A DNA stretch of 64,000 nucleotides from Aquabacter sp. L1I39 (GCF_017742835.1 NZ_CP072392.1:2216385-2280384), one strand, 5' to 3'; numbered from the stretch's first letter, positions 36,855 through 46,577 are shown. Numbers and translations: made by a program. Notes: generated by a model from the letters alone, not told the origin.

Positions 36855-37151
36855 CCCTCGCGCCCTAAAGGCATGACGCGCTCCAGCGCGCGAACCGACT
36901 TCATGATCTCTAGATCGTGCGTGTCGGCATGCGGGTCAAGGCATTCAGGTGAGGGCGCGCTGGTGACGCCGCCGCTTGGCACCAAATGCGCGCGCGACTT
37001 CATCATTTAGGGGCGAAACCGCTGAAATCCGGGACCGACGAGGGCGCAACGAGCCAGAAACTAGAATAGATTCACATTTTCAGATCTCAACGGCGGAGAT
37101 TTAGCCGACAAATATTAAGACATCACTTCTGCTTCCGGCAATTCATATGAC

Positions 37152-37164
37152 TGTCGTAACGACA
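37152..37164. promoter_or_regulatory. Palindrome upstream of the secreted nucleotidase gene
   Basis: TGTCGT-A-ACGACA is a perfect 6-bp inverted repeat about 100 bases before the ATG at 37264; a candidate operator. It resembles a PHO box only in the CTGTC half and lacks the direct-repeat layout. Confidence 0.35.
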
Positions 37165-37198
37165 TTACATAAGGACACAAACCGTTACACCCGCTTCC

Positions 37199-37220
37199 CG
37201 GATAAAGCCACCTTTATCCG
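37199..37220 (+). promoter_or_regulatory. Leader hairpin of the secreted nucleotidase gene
   Basis: CGGATAAAG-CCAC-CTTTATCCG is a perfect 9-bp stem with a tetraloop, 43 bases upstream of the ATG. An alternative pairing CGGGAT (37223 on) with ATCCCG just before the start region competes with open leader, so a two-state leader is possible. Confidence 0.4.
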
Positions 37221-37263
37221 AACGGGATTTTGTTTGCCTTTTATCCCGACAAGGAATTGACCG

Positions 37264-40200
37264 ATGGCGGCCTACACCCTCCAACTCCTCCATTTCTCCG
37301 ACGCCGAGGGGGGCCTGCTGGCCTCCACCACCGCGCCCAACCTCGCGGCTCTGGTGGATGCATTCGACGATACCTATGCCAATACGCTGATCCTCGCCGG
37401 TGGTGACAACTGGATCCCCGGTCCGTTCCTGGCCGCCGGTACCGACCCGGCCGTGCGCGACGCCATCAATGCGGTGACCGGCTCCACCATCACCGGAACC
37501 ATCCCGATCGCGGCGGCGGACATCGCCATTCACAACCTGATCGGTGTCGAGGCCTCCGCCCTCGGCAACCACGATTTCGACCTGGGCTCGAACGTCCTGG
37601 CGAGTGCCCTGTCTCCCAATAGCGGTTGGGTGGGCGCCCAGTTCGTCTCGGTGTCCGCAAACCTCGTGTTCGGCCCCTCCTCGCCCTACTACACCGATCC
37701 TGTCGCGACGGATTCGGCCCTGAACGGCATCTATGTGGACACCCTGGACTTCAACGTTCAGTCCAACGTGAATGCGCCCGCCACCACCACCGAAGTGGCG
37801 GAAGCCTCCAGCCTGAAGGGCAAGATTGCGCCCGCCACTGTCATCACCGAGGGCGGGGAAAAGATCGGCGTGGTTGGTGTCACCACCCAGATCCTGGAAA
37901 CCATCTCTTCGCCGTCTTCGGCCGAAATTGCCGGGTTCCCCGGCGGCGCCGGTGCCAATGGCGAGGTGGACAACATGGATCTGCTGGCCGCCCAGCTTCA
38001 GCCGATCATCGACGAGTTGATCGCCGAAGGCGTCAACAAGATCGTGCTGATGTCGCACCTTCAGATCATCGGCAATGAAATGGTGCTGGCCACCAAGCTG
38101 AGGGGCGTGGACATCATCCTGTCCGCCGGCTCCCACCAGCGCATGGGCGACGACACCGACGTGGCGGTCAACTTCCCCGGCCACGATGCCGATTTCGCCT
38201 ATGATTATCCCTATGTGACCAGCGGCGCCGACGGCAAGACCACGGTCATCGTCAACACCGACAACGAATATACCTATCTGGGTCGCCTTGCGGTCGATTT
38301 CGACGAGAATGGCGACATCATCGCCGACAGCCTCACGGCCAATGCCGGCATCAACGGTGCCTATGCGGCCACCTCGTCCAATGTCGCCGCGGCCTGGGGC
38401 GTGAGCGAGGCGGACCTTGCCACCACAGCGTTTGCGGAAGGCACCAAGGGGGGCGCGGTATCGCAGATCACCACCGCCGTCCAGGAGGTCATCAACGTCA
38501 AGGACGGCAACGTCTACGGCTATTCAACAGTCTACCTGGAAGGTGAGCGCGGCTATGTGCGCGGCCAGGAGACGAATCTCGGCGACCTCTCCGCCGATGC
38601 CAATGCGGCGACGCTGAAGACCGCCCTCGCGGGGGAATTGGGGACGAATGCCGCACAGGAGGCCTATGTGGTCTCCATCAAGAATGGCGGCGGCATCCGC
38701 GCCCAGATCGGCACCCTGTCCGCGCCGGACCCGGTGGACGGCTCGGTGGACAAGCTGCCGCCGGAGGGCGGCGTGTCGCAGCTGGACGTGGAGAACTCTC
38801 TGCGCTTCAACAACAAGCTGATGGCGTTCGACACCACCGCCGAAGGGCTCAAGGCCATCATCGAGCATGGCGTCGCCTCGTATCCCAATCAAGGGCGGTT
38901 CCCGCAGATCGGCGGCCTCGCCTTCTCCTTCGACCCTGACCTGCCGGCCGGCAGCCGCGTCCTGAGCCTCGCCTTGATCGATGCGGACGGCGACACTGTG
39001 GTGCGTCTCGTGGAGAACGGCACCGTGCTCTCGGACGTGCCGGACGTCATCCGCGTCATCACGCTCAATTACATGGCCGACGGTGGCGACGGCTATCCCA
39101 TGAAGGCCAACGGCTCGAACTTCCGTTACCTCCTGGATGACGGCTCCCTTGGCCCGGTGCTTGACGAGACGTCCGACCTCGATGCCAACCCGCCGTCCAA
39201 CGCCATGACGGAGCAGAAGGCGTTCGAGCTTTACATGCGCTCGAATCACGCCACCACCGAGACCGCGTTCGACCAGGCCGACACGGAGATGGCCGGCGAC
39301 CTGCGCATCCAAAACCTCAACGCCCGCACCGACACGGTTCTCGCCAGCACGGCGGAGACCTTCAACGGGAACGAGGCGAACGACGTGTTCGATGGCAGCG
39401 CCGATGACGACGTCGCCAACGGCGGCGCCGGTGAGGACATCCTGCGCGGCCATGCGGGTAACGACCGGCTCTTCGGCGATGCGGGCAACGACCAACTGAT
39501 CGGCGGAGCCGGCGACGACCACCTCGTGGGCGGCTCGGGCGACGACCTTCTGTCGGGTGGCACGGGACGCAATTCCCTGCATGGCGGCCTCGGCAATGAC
39601 CGCGCCGTCTTCGAGGGCAACCAGGCGGACTATGAGGTCATTCACGATGGCGCGGCTCTGATCGTCCGCGCACGCGCCGATGCCACTCAGGAAACCCGCC
39701 TGATCGGCGTTGAAACCCTCGCCTTCGCCGATGGCGACATGGCCGTGACGGACAATGCGTCCGCGGCGCTGGTCGCAGGCCTCTATCAGCAAGTGATGGG
39801 CCGCCTGCCCGATCTTCAGGGGCTGCAATACTGGACCGGCCTCCTGGACAAGGGGGCGAGCCTCGGCGATGTGGCCATCAGCATGATCCTGTCCCCTGAA
39901 GCCCAGGGGCGTGGCGTGGGCGCTGCCTCGGTGGCCGAGATCACGGTGGACCTTCTCTATTCCACCCTTCTTGGCCGCCCGGCCGACGAGGCGGGCAAGG
40001 CCTATCACGAGGCTAGCCTCGCAGCCGGCGTGCCGCTCTCCGTGGTGGCGGGCCATTTCGTGCACGCGCCGGAGATGGAGCCCTTCCAACTCGCCGGAGC
40101 GGCCCTCGACACCACCTTCCTGTCCCCTGATCTGTTCACCCGCACCGGCACCGCCAGCAATGACGTCGTCTTCGGCGGCGTGGGCGCGGACGTTCTGGTG

Positions 40201-40767
40201 GGCGGCGCGGGATCGGACCTGCTGCAAGGTGGCCGTGGCATCGATACGGCGGTCTTCCAGGGCAACCGGGCGGACTTCGACATCACCTATGAGCACGGCA
40301 AGGTCATCGTGACCGCCCGTAACGACACCCTCGACGTGGACACGCTGGTGAATGTGGAGCGCGTCACCTTCGACGACGGCACGCTCGACCTCGACACCGA
40401 CGCAACCACCCTGAACCTCGCCACCCTCTACGGGCGGGTGCTGGATCGGCAGGCGGATCTGTCGGGCCTTTCGTCCGCCCTCGCGGCGCATGTCGACGGT
40501 GTCTCCGAAGGGCGCCTTCTGCTCAACATGCTGCACTCGCCGGAGGCGCAGACCAAGGGCATCGCGATGTCCTCCAGCGGGGACCTGTCGGTGGAGACGG
40601 TCTATCGTGCGCTGTTCGGCGACCAGGGCACCGAAGGCGGCCTTGCCACCTATCAGGCGCTCGAAGCGGGCGGCGCGAACCTGGAAGACGTTGCCGACGC
40701 CATGATGCATTCCAACGAGATGGCCGCCATCCGCCTCACGGCAGCGGACCTCGACTTCTTCATCTGA
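37264..40767 (+). CDS. Type I-secreted 5'-nucleotidase with RTX repeats and two DUF4214 modules
   Basis: 1167 residues. Residues 1-~690 are a 5'-nucleotidase/UshA-type protein: metallophosphatase motifs LHFSDAEGG (8-17), GGDNW near 46, GNHDFD at 101-106, SAGSHQRMG, then the C-terminal substrate domain (IKNGGGIRAQIG, ENSLRFNNKLMAFDTTAEGLK). Residues ~720-770 are Ca-binding RTX nonapeptides (GGAGDDHLV type), with a short second set near 970, and DUF4214 modules at ~836-957 and ~1054-1165. There is no Sec signal; the RTX block and the C-terminal LDFFI point to type I secretion. The usual D-x-H of motif I is D-x-E here. No secretion genes are nearby. Confidence 0.88.
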   Translation: MAAYTLQLLHFSDAEGGLLASTTAPNLAALVDAFDDTYANTLILAGGDNWIPGPFLAAGTDPAVRDAINAVTGSTITGTIPIAAADIAIHNLIGVEASALGNHDFDLGSNVLASALSPNSGWVGAQFVSVSANLVFGPSSPYYTDPVATDSALNGIYVDTLDFNVQSNVNAPATTTEVAEASSLKGKIAPATVITEGGEKIGVVGVTTQILETISSPSSAEIAGFPGGAGANGEVDNMDLLAAQLQPIIDELIAEGVNKIVLMSHLQIIGNEMVLATKLRGVDIILSAGSHQRMGDDTDVAVNFPGHDADFAYDYPYVTSGADGKTTVIVNTDNEYTYLGRLAVDFDENGDIIADSLTANAGINGAYAATSSNVAAAWGVSEADLATTAFAEGTKGGAVSQITTAVQEVINVKDGNVYGYSTVYLEGERGYVRGQETNLGDLSADANAATLKTALAGELGTNAAQEAYVVSIKNGGGIRAQIGTLSAPDPVDGSVDKLPPEGGVSQLDVENSLRFNNKLMAFDTTAEGLKAIIEHGVASYPNQGRFPQIGGLAFSFDPDLPAGSRVLSLALIDADGDTVVRLVENGTVLSDVPDVIRVITLNYMADGGDGYPMKANGSNFRYLLDDGSLGPVLDETSDLDANPPSNAMTEQKAFELYMRSNHATTETAFDQADTEMAGDLRIQNLNARTDTVLASTAETFNGNEANDVFDGSADDDVANGGAGEDILRGHAGNDRLFGDAGNDQLIGGAGDDHLVGGSGDDLLSGGTGRNSLHGGLGNDRAVFEGNQADYEVIHDGAALIVRARADATQETRLIGVETLAFADGDMAVTDNASAALVAGLYQQVMGRLPDLQGLQYWTGLLDKGASLGDVAISMILSPEAQGRGVGAASVAEITVDLLYSTLLGRPADEAGKAYHEASLAAGVPLSVVAGHFVHAPEMEPFQLAGAALDTTFLSPDLFTRTGTASNDVVFGGVGADVLVGGAGSDLLQGGRGIDTAVFQGNRADFDITYEHGKVIVTARNDTLDVDTLVNVERVTFDDGTLDLDTDATTLNLATLYGRVLDRQADLSGLSSALAAHVDGVSEGRLLLNMLHSPEAQTKGIAMSSSGDLSVETVYRALFGDQGTEGGLATYQALEAGGANLEDVADAMMHSNEMAAIRLTAADLDFFI

Positions 40768-40789
40768 GCCGGCAGGCGCTCTGATTGGC

Positions 40790-40836
40790 GGGGGCCGGTG
40801 TACCGGAGGCGAAGAGCCCCGGATATACCGGCCCCC
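40790..40836 (+). terminator. Terminator of the secreted nucleotidase gene
   Basis: GGGGGCCGGT and ACCGGCCCCC pair perfectly over 10 bases (inner region also G/C rich), beginning 23 bases after the stop; GCAATGTTCTTT follows. Confidence 0.65.
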
Positions 40837-41133
40837 GCAATGTTCTTTGTGGTGCGTGCGCTGGCGATGCGCGGGTGAAGGAACCGGCACCGATCACCGC
40901 AGCGAAATAGGCCGGCCGGTCGAGCCTCGGATCCGGACAGCATTTTCAGCGACGCCGATCACTGCAAGGCGCTTGCTGATCATACGCGCTTCACTGATTC
41001 CAGCGCGTCGACGCTTGGGATCACCGCGGCGCCGCTGACAGCGCAGGATCGGGAGCTCCCTGCGCTCAAGGCCATCCAGCACGCCCGCCATGTGGTGGAG
41101 AGCGACATTACCAACAGCGCCGTTTTCGCCCTG
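40837..41133. other. Intergenic region with nothing recognised
   Basis: About 300 bases between the nucleotidase terminator and the converging scaffold-protein gene. Short open frames on both strands have no family resemblance or ribosome site. No repeat or RNA was recognised. Confidence 0.6.
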
Positions 41134-41586
41134 TTACGAAGAGGCGGGTGCCGGAGCCGCTTCGGCTGCGATCTGGTCGAGAGCATCCACCACAGCGTCA
41201 AAAGTGAGCAGAGTGGATGCATGGCGGGCCTTGTAGTCGCGCACCGGCTCCAGGACTGCAAGGTCCGCCCACTTGCCGACGGGCGGCGCGCCACCCTCCT
41301 TCAGCATGGCCCGCACCGCCTCACGAATGGCGCGCAACTCCTGCGGCGTGGAGCCAACCACCAGCCGTGCCATGATGGAAGATGAGGCCTGCCCAAGCGC
41401 ACAGGCGCGGACCTCGTGGGCGAAGTCCACCACTTGCCCGTCGGCGACCTTCAGATCGATGGTCACCGTGGAGCCGCACAGGCGCGAATGGGCGGTGGCG
41501 CTGGCATCGGGATCGGCCAGACGGCCGAGGCGCGGGATGTCAGCGGCCAAAGCCAGGATGCGGGCATTGTAGACGTCGTTGATCAT
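41134..41586 (-). CDS. Iron-sulfur cluster scaffold (IscU/NifU-N)-like protein
   Basis: 150 residues of the IscU-like fold: MINDVYNARILALAADIPRLGRL, DPDASATAHSRLCGSTVTIDL with Cys37, and EVRACALGQASSSIMA with Cys62. The third scaffold cysteine (HCS in IscU) is replaced: the corresponding site reads RHAST, with His122 and Ala123. Start at 41586 matches family starts; an upstream ATG at 41619 does not. It may bind a cluster with other ligands or act in SufU-like delivery. It is divergent from folE. Confidence 0.87.
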   Translation of the reverse strand: MINDVYNARILALAADIPRLGRLADPDASATAHSRLCGSTVTIDLKVADGQVVDFAHEVRACALGQASSSIMARLVVGSTPQELRAIREAVRAMLKEGGAPPVGKWADLAVLEPVRDYKARHASTLLTFDAVVDALDQIAAEAAPAPASS

Positions 41587-41850
41587 CGGCTCATCCGGCA
41601 TGCATGCGGTGCGCATCACCCTGTTCGGCTAAACATGCATTTGAAGCAGGCGCGCTCTGAACTTATATAGGTGAGGATTGGTCCGGCGAAAGACGCAGGA
41701 CCCGCGGGCGCGGATGCCCATCATCCGCGACGACGGACGGCAAGGCCGCCGCCGGGGCTTCCGGCGGGGCGCGGCAGGAAAGGGTCCGCGCATGCGTAGC
41801 CGACACCGGTGACACTCCCGCCCTCAGAGGGCGGTCGGACGGAGTTGGGC

Positions 41851-42522
41851 ATGGACGCGGTGGTCAGACTTCTCAAGGCCCAGGCCGAGAGCGAGGAAAA
41901 AGCGCGGCGGCGCGGCGGCAAGGCGCAAGTGGCAAGGCGCCATGATCCCAGCCGCCCCTCCCGCGAAGCGGCCGAGGCGGCTGTGCGCACGCTGCTGGCT
42001 TATATGGGCGAGGATCCCGACCGCGAGGGCCTTTTGGACACGCCGAGCCGCGTGGTTCGGGCCTATGACGAACTGTTCTCCGGCTATGGCCATGATAGCG
42101 AGGAAATCCTCGACCGCACGTTCGGCGAGATCGGCAATTTCGACGATTTCGTACTGGTGCGCGACATCCCCTTCTATTCCCATTGCGAGCACCACATGGT
42201 GCCTTTCATCGGCAAGGCGCACGTGGCCTATTTCCCGGTGGAACGGGTGGTGGGCCTCTCCAAGATCGCCCGCGTGGTGGACATCTATGCCCGCCGTCTC
42301 CAGACGCAGGAACACCTCACCTCGCAGATCGTCACGGCGCTGGACGAGGCGCTGCGGCCCCGTGGCGTTGCCGTCCTCATCGAAGCCGAGCACATGTGCA
42401 TGGCCATGCGGGGCATCATGAAGGCCGGCGTGTCCACCGTCACCAGCCAGTTCACAGGGGCCTTTCGAGACGACCCGACCGAGCAGGTCCGCTTCATCTC
42501 CATGGTCCGCGGCAAGGCCTGA
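41851..42522 (+). CDS. folE: GTP cyclohydrolase I
   Basis: Makes dihydroneopterin triphosphate from GTP, the first step to tetrahydrofolate. The 223-residue protein has zinc ligands Cys112 and His115 in [11 protein letters not shown] and Cys183 in [11 protein letters not shown], plus [21 protein letters not shown] (key part [16 protein letters not shown]). ATG 41851 with GGAG six bases before is preferred to a GTG at 41809. hisI follows after 25 bases. Confidence 0.96.
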   Translation: MDAVVRLLKAQAESEEKARRRGGKAQVARRHDPSRPSREAAEAAVRTLLAYMGEDPDREGLLDTPSRVVRAYDELFSGYGHDSEEILDRTFGEIGNFDDFVLVRDIPFYSHCEHHMVPFIGKAHVAYFPVERVVGLSKIARVVDIYARRLQTQEHLTSQIVTALDEALRPRGVAVLIEAEHMCMAMRGIMKAGVSTVTSQFTGAFRDDPTEQVRFISMVRGKA

Positions 42523-42547
42523 GGGCCGCCCCAGCGAGCATAATCCC

Positions 42548-43033
42548 ATGTCTGACATCGAAACCGCCCTCTTCCCGGCCAGCGCAAGCACGCACGACCT
42601 TGAGGAAGGCGCCCGCCTGACGCCGCGCTTCGACGCCAACGGGCTCGTCACCTGCGTCGCCACCGACGCGGCGACGGGCGAGATCCTGATGCTTGCCCAC
42701 ATGAATGCCGAAGCGCTGGCGCTGACCATCGCGACTGGCGAGGCGCATTATTACAGCCGCTCCCGCAAGAAGCTGTGGAAGAAGGGAGAGAGCTCCGGCC
42801 ACACCCAGAAGGTGGTCGACATGCTGGTGGACTGCGACCAGGACGCAGTGGTGATCAAGGTGGAGATGGGAGGCACCGGCGCGGCCTGCCATACCGGCCG
42901 CCGGTCCTGCTTCTACCGCCGGGTCCCCCTGGGACATCACGCCGCCGGCGAAACGCCCTTGGCGTTCACCGGCGACACGCCGCGCTTCGATCCCAAGACC
43001 GTCTACGGGGACGATCACGGCCACAGCCACTGA
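42548..43033 (+). CDS. hisI: Phosphoribosyl-AMP cyclohydrolase
   Basis: Third step of histidine biosynthesis, opening the purine ring of PR-AMP. The 161-residue single-domain enzyme (no HisE fusion) shows [26 protein letters not shown] (key part AHMNAEAL), [14 protein letters not shown], the metal-binding VDCDQDAV with Cys96, and Cys114/Cys121 in [12 protein letters not shown]. It is tightly downstream of folE. Confidence 0.96.
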   Translation: MSDIETALFPASASTHDLEEGARLTPRFDANGLVTCVATDAATGEILMLAHMNAEALALTIATGEAHYYSRSRKKLWKKGESSGHTQKVVDMLVDCDQDAVVIKVEMGGTGAACHTGRRSCFYRRVPLGHHAAGETPLAFTGDTPRFDPKTVYGDDHGHSH

Positions 43034-43133
43034 CAGACCGCGCCAGCGCGGCCCCTGAGGGCCACGCTTCCGACATCAAGCGCCGATAAGCTTCGGTTTC
43101 CGCTGCGGTATACGCTCGGGATCGGAGGCGCGG

Positions 43134-44186
43134 ATGTTCCAAGGCTTCAATCCGTTCGGTCCTCGAAGCCCCGCGCCCTCTGCGGAGGGTGAGGTCGGCC
43201 CGGTGACGACGAACCCCGTGCCTGACATGGACTTGCCTGCGGCGACGCCGCACTCCCCGCGCGGCGCACCGCGCCTCGCCCTCGCGCTCGGCGGCGGCGC
43301 GGCGCGCGGGTTTGCCCATGTGGGCGTTCTGCGCACGCTCGACGCCCATGGCATCCGGCCGGATGTGATTGCCGGCACCTCCATCGGGGCCGCCGTTGGA
43401 GGATTGTGGGCCGCGGGCAAACTTGATGATTTCGAGGCCTGGGCACGCGGCCTGAACAAGCGGCGCGTCCTGGCCTTGCTCGACCTGACGCTCGGCTCGC
43501 CGGGCCTCATCGGCGGCCGGCGACTGCTGGAGCGGCTGCGGGTGGAACTGAGCGGGCAAGCCATAGAGACCCTGCCCGTGGCCTTCGCTGCCATCGCGAC
43601 GGAATTGGGCAGCGGCCATGAGATATGGCTCACGCGGGGCGACCTGGCAGAGGCCATCCATGCTTCCTACAGCCTGCCCGGCATCTTCACCCCCAGCAAA
43701 GTGGGCGGTCGCTGGCTGATGGACGGCGCCTTGGTCAATCCCATTCCCGTCTCAGCCGCCCGGGCTCTGGGCGGGCGGGTGGTGATCGGCGTCAACCTGA
43801 ATGCGGAAGTGTTCGGGCGCGGGACGGTCATCCAGGACCATGGCGGGGTCATTGCCGAGGCGGCTGAGGAATTGGTGGCTCAGAAGCGGATGCGGCTCGG
43901 CGGCATGTTGCGGCCGGACAAGCTGCTGCGACGCCATTTCCTCTCAGGGCCGAAGGACGGCCCGCGCGGGATTTCGGCCGTGATGATCGACGCCTTCAAC
44001 ATTACCCAGGACAGGATCGCCCGCTCTCGGCTTGCTGGCGATCCGCCGGACGTGCTCATCTCGCCGAAGCTCGGACGCATCGGGCTGTTCGATTTCCACC
44101 GCGCGGACGATGCCATCGCCGCGGGCGCCGAGGCGGCAGAACGCATGTTGGAAGACATCGGCGAGGCCATGGCCGCCCTCGGCTGA
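43134..44186 (+). CDS. Patatin-like phospholipase family protein
   Basis: 350-residue Ser/Asp-dyad lipid acyl hydrolase. Oxyanion loop GGGAARGFAHVG at 53-64, nucleophile Ser83 in GTSIG and Asp197 in LMDGALVNPIP, in the usual order. The first ~45 residues are a Pro-rich, unconserved extension. Similar bacterial proteins (RssA-like) are cytoplasmic or inner-membrane esterases of unknown substrate. It converges with the CBS-domain gene. Confidence 0.9.
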   Translation: MFQGFNPFGPRSPAPSAEGEVGPVTTNPVPDMDLPAATPHSPRGAPRLALALGGGAARGFAHVGVLRTLDAHGIRPDVIAGTSIGAAVGGLWAAGKLDDFEAWARGLNKRRVLALLDLTLGSPGLIGGRRLLERLRVELSGQAIETLPVAFAAIATELGSGHEIWLTRGDLAEAIHASYSLPGIFTPSKVGGRWLMDGALVNPIPVSAARALGGRVVIGVNLNAEVFGRGTVIQDHGGVIAEAAEELVAQKRMRLGGMLRPDKLLRRHFLSGPKDGPRGISAVMIDAFNITQDRIARSRLAGDPPDVLISPKLGRIGLFDFHRADDAIAAGAEAAERMLEDIGEAMAALG

Positions 44187-44267
44187 ACGCCGGAACGGGT
44201 GCCGAAGGGGCGCGCAGGAGTCCGGCAGCGGCATGTTTGCCGCCGCCATCCGTCCCCTGCGCCTTGC

Positions 44268-44699
44268 TCAAGCGGTCATGATGTAGTCGCGCAGTTCGGC
44301 GCTCTCGCGCTCCATCTCCTCGACGCGATGCTTCACCACGTCGCCGATGGAGATGATGCCGAGGAGCCGCCCCCGCTCCACCACGGGCACGTGGCGGAAG
44401 CGGCCGCGCGTCATCCGCTCCATGATCACAGGAATGCTCTCGTCCTCGGTGCACGTAACAACCGCGCGCGTCATCACGGAGGAGACCGGATCGCTGAGCA
44501 CCTGCGGCCCCTTCTCGGCCAGGATGCGCACCAGATCGCGCTCCGAGAGGATGCCCACCAGATGACCGGCCCCGTCGACGGCCACGATGGCACCGATGCG
44601 GTGCTCGGCGAGGCGCGCCACGGCGTCCGAGAGGGTGGCGTCCGGCGCAATGGTAACGAGCGAACCGGACTTGTGCTTCAAGAGAATGCCGACCGTCAT
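44268..44699 (-). CDS. Twin CBS-domain protein
   Basis: 143 residues made of two CBS repeats (AVARLAEHRIGAIVAVD with LVGILSERDLVR, and IMERMTRGRFRHVPVVERGRLLGIISIGDVVK). Such stand-alone pairs bind adenosyl nucleotides and regulate partner proteins; no partner is evident here. Confidence 0.9.
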   Translation of the reverse strand: MTVGILLKHKSGSLVTIAPDATLSDAVARLAEHRIGAIVAVDGAGHLVGILSERDLVRILAEKGPQVLSDPVSSVMTRAVVTCTEDESIPVIMERMTRGRFRHVPVVERGRLLGIISIGDVVKHRVEEMERESAELRDYIMTA

Positions 44700-44870
44700 G
44701 GTTGTCTCCTTCCCCGCCCATTCAAGGGTGGCGGCCCGGAGGCTCTCTATGACGGAGCCAATTCATGGCCGCCGGATCAGGATGCCACCGCCGAAGCGGC
44801 GCACCTGCCTTGAGGGAATGATCCACCCTACCCCCACGTTCCGCAAGAGGCCCATTGGTCCGCAATCAGG

Positions 44871-45626
44871 TCAGCCCCGCGGCGAAGCACCACGCAGATT
44901 AGGGACAGGGTCAAAGAGCGGAAAGAGCAGGAGGCCGGCGGCAAAGCCTCCAAGATGCGCCTGCCAGGCCACCTCAGCCCCTTCCGTGCCGGGCATGGCC
45001 ATGCCGGCGCCGAACAGGAAGTTCAGCAACACGAAGACGCCGATGAACACCAGCACCCGGCGATCGCGCAGCACCACTGTGAGCGGCAAGGCGGGCTGAT
45101 GGTCCGCATAGTGGCTTCGGCGCGGCCCCAGAGCGCCGCCGGGGGCAAATGCAAAGCGCACGGAAGCAGCCATGGCGCCGGACACGACGGCCGAAGCGCC
45201 GATCATGGGCGCGATGCCCTCGGGATAGGCAAGCAGGTGAGCCGCCGCCCCGGCAACAGCCGTCACAATAAAGAACAGCAGGAAGCGCGCGGTGCCGAAC
45301 CTGCGCGCCACCGGCGAGCCAAATGCGAGCATCCACACGGAGTTGACGCCCACATGCACCCAATTGGCGTGCAGCAAGGCATAGGTGACGAAGGTCCAGA
45401 TCTGCGCCCCCAGTCCGCCGGGAAGCGCGTTCGGGGCGCCGGCGTCATAGCGGATGGGAACGAAGGCGAACCACGCCAGCATCAGGAAGTCGGTATCCGG
45501 ATCCAGCAGATAGGCTCGAACGAACTCAATGCCTGCCATGACAAGCACGAGCACGGCCACGACGCCCGGAATGTTAAAAACCGGTTCGCGGGCGGGAGGT
45601 GTGCGGAGGTCGAAGGAGTGAGCCAC
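44871..45626 (-). CDS. Rhomboid family intramembrane serine protease
   Basis: 251 residues with about six membrane helices. The catalytic dyad is visible: Ser145 in IGASAVVSG and His224 in WQAHLGGFAAGLL; the L1-loop ending and HANWVHVGVNSVWM match rhomboids. Substrates are unknown. The C-terminal half between the catalytic residues contains a longer cytoplasmic loop (ALGPRRSHYADHQPALP). Confidence 0.9.
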   Translation of the reverse strand: MAHSFDLRTPPAREPVFNIPGVVAVLVLVMAGIEFVRAYLLDPDTDFLMLAWFAFVPIRYDAGAPNALPGGLGAQIWTFVTYALLHANWVHVGVNSVWMLAFGSPVARRFGTARFLLFFIVTAVAGAAAHLLAYPEGIAPMIGASAVVSGAMAASVRFAFAPGGALGPRRSHYADHQPALPLTVVLRDRRVLVFIGVFVLLNFLFGAGMAMPGTEGAEVAWQAHLGGFAAGLLLFPLFDPVPNLRGASPRG

Positions 45627-45890
45627 GCCTCGGACATAAGCCGCCGCCTCCGCCGGGGCAAGGGTGCATGCGCGTCGCGTTGGGGCCGTTCACGCGCGGG
45701 CCCGAGGTGCGCCGACAACCTGCGGCAACCGGCCACGCCCCTGCCCGAGGACAGGCTCCTGCAAAAGCCTCGGATCCGCAAAGGTCAAGTCGAGGCGCAG
45801 GTGTCGCGTTAAGGTTAAGAAAAGGTTGACGGCGCAAAGGTGGCGAAGTTCGGGCATTATGGTTTTGTTAACCAGAAGCGACCTTCCGCC

Positions 45891-46553
45891 ATGCCGCTGT
45901 CCCGCCTGCTCACGACCTTCGCTCTGCTCGTTGCGGGCACGGTCTGCGCCGCCGCCGGCGACGCGCGCCACGCCGCACTGCAGCCACAGATCGTCCCCCT
46001 CCCCCAGGCCGCGCCGGCTTTCTCGGCGCACCTGGTCGCCATTGGCGGCACCGCTCCTCCCGTGGGCTATGTCCGCTTCTGTGCCGAGAATGCCAGCGAC
46101 TGCCAGATGCGCGGCGAAATCCTGTTCGAGATGCCGCTGGACCGCGAGCGCTGGAGCGAGCTGGAGCAGGTCAATCGGACGTTGAACAGCGACATCGAGC
46201 CCATGACCGATCTCGACCATTACGGCGAGACCGAACGGTGGACCTATCCCACCGACGGCAAGGGCGATTGCGAGGACTATGTGCTTGCCAAGCGCAAGGT
46301 GTTGCTGGCGAAAGGCTGGCCCGCTTCCGTCCTGCTCATCACGGTGGTGCGCGACAAGGAAGGCGACGGCCACGCGGTTCTCACCGTGGTGACGGACCGA
46401 GGCGACCTGGTGCTGGACAACCAGGAAGCGGAGATCCTGCCTTGGCAGGACACAGGATACCGCTATGTGAAGCGGCAGTCGCAGGGTGACCCGAACCTTT
46501 GGGTGTCGCTGGGCGAAACCCGCTCTCCCCCGGTGGTGGGTGGCGGGCGCTGA
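45891..46553 (+). CDS. Transglutaminase-like cysteine peptidase (BTLCP, DUF920)
   Basis: 220 residues with a signal peptide (LLTTFALLVAGTVCAAA) and a periplasmic transglutaminase-like domain with the triad Cys127 (GKGDCEDYVLAKR), His161 (DGHAVLTVVT) and Asp176 (LVLDNQ). Relatives such as LapG cleave surface adhesins or act on cell-surface proteins, but the usual neighbours are absent here. The chosen ATG is the one that starts the signal peptide. Confidence 0.88.
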   Translation: MPLSRLLTTFALLVAGTVCAAAGDARHAALQPQIVPLPQAAPAFSAHLVAIGGTAPPVGYVRFCAENASDCQMRGEILFEMPLDRERWSELEQVNRTLNSDIEPMTDLDHYGETERWTYPTDGKGDCEDYVLAKRKVLLAKGWPASVLLITVVRDKEGDGHAVLTVVTDRGDLVLDNQEAEILPWQDTGYRYVKRQSQGDPNLWVSLGETRSPPVVGGGR

Positions 46554-46577
46554 GGGCGCCCGCGAAACATCTGCGCG

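Larger units (their letters stand above)
36855..37263. other. Intergenic region upstream of the secreted nucleotidase gene
   Basis: 409 bases with no supported gene and an AT-rich right half, the likely promoter region for the 1167-residue protein. It contains a 13-base palindrome at 37152-37164 and a 9-bp stem hairpin at 37199-37220. No tRNA fold was recognised. Confidence 0.6.

Noticed and set aside
37140..37175. PHO box before the secreted nucleotidase
   Set aside because: Only one CTGTC half is present; the second element is inverted rather than a direct repeat at 11-base spacing.
36855..37263. tRNA or small RNA gene in the 409-base gap
   Set aside because: No cloverleaf arms, T-loop or CCA-adjacent pattern could be assembled by eye.
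38524..40890. 788-codon minus-strand frame opposite the secreted nucleotidase
   Set aside because: Repetitive Val/Ala/His composition follows from the RTX repeats on the other strand.
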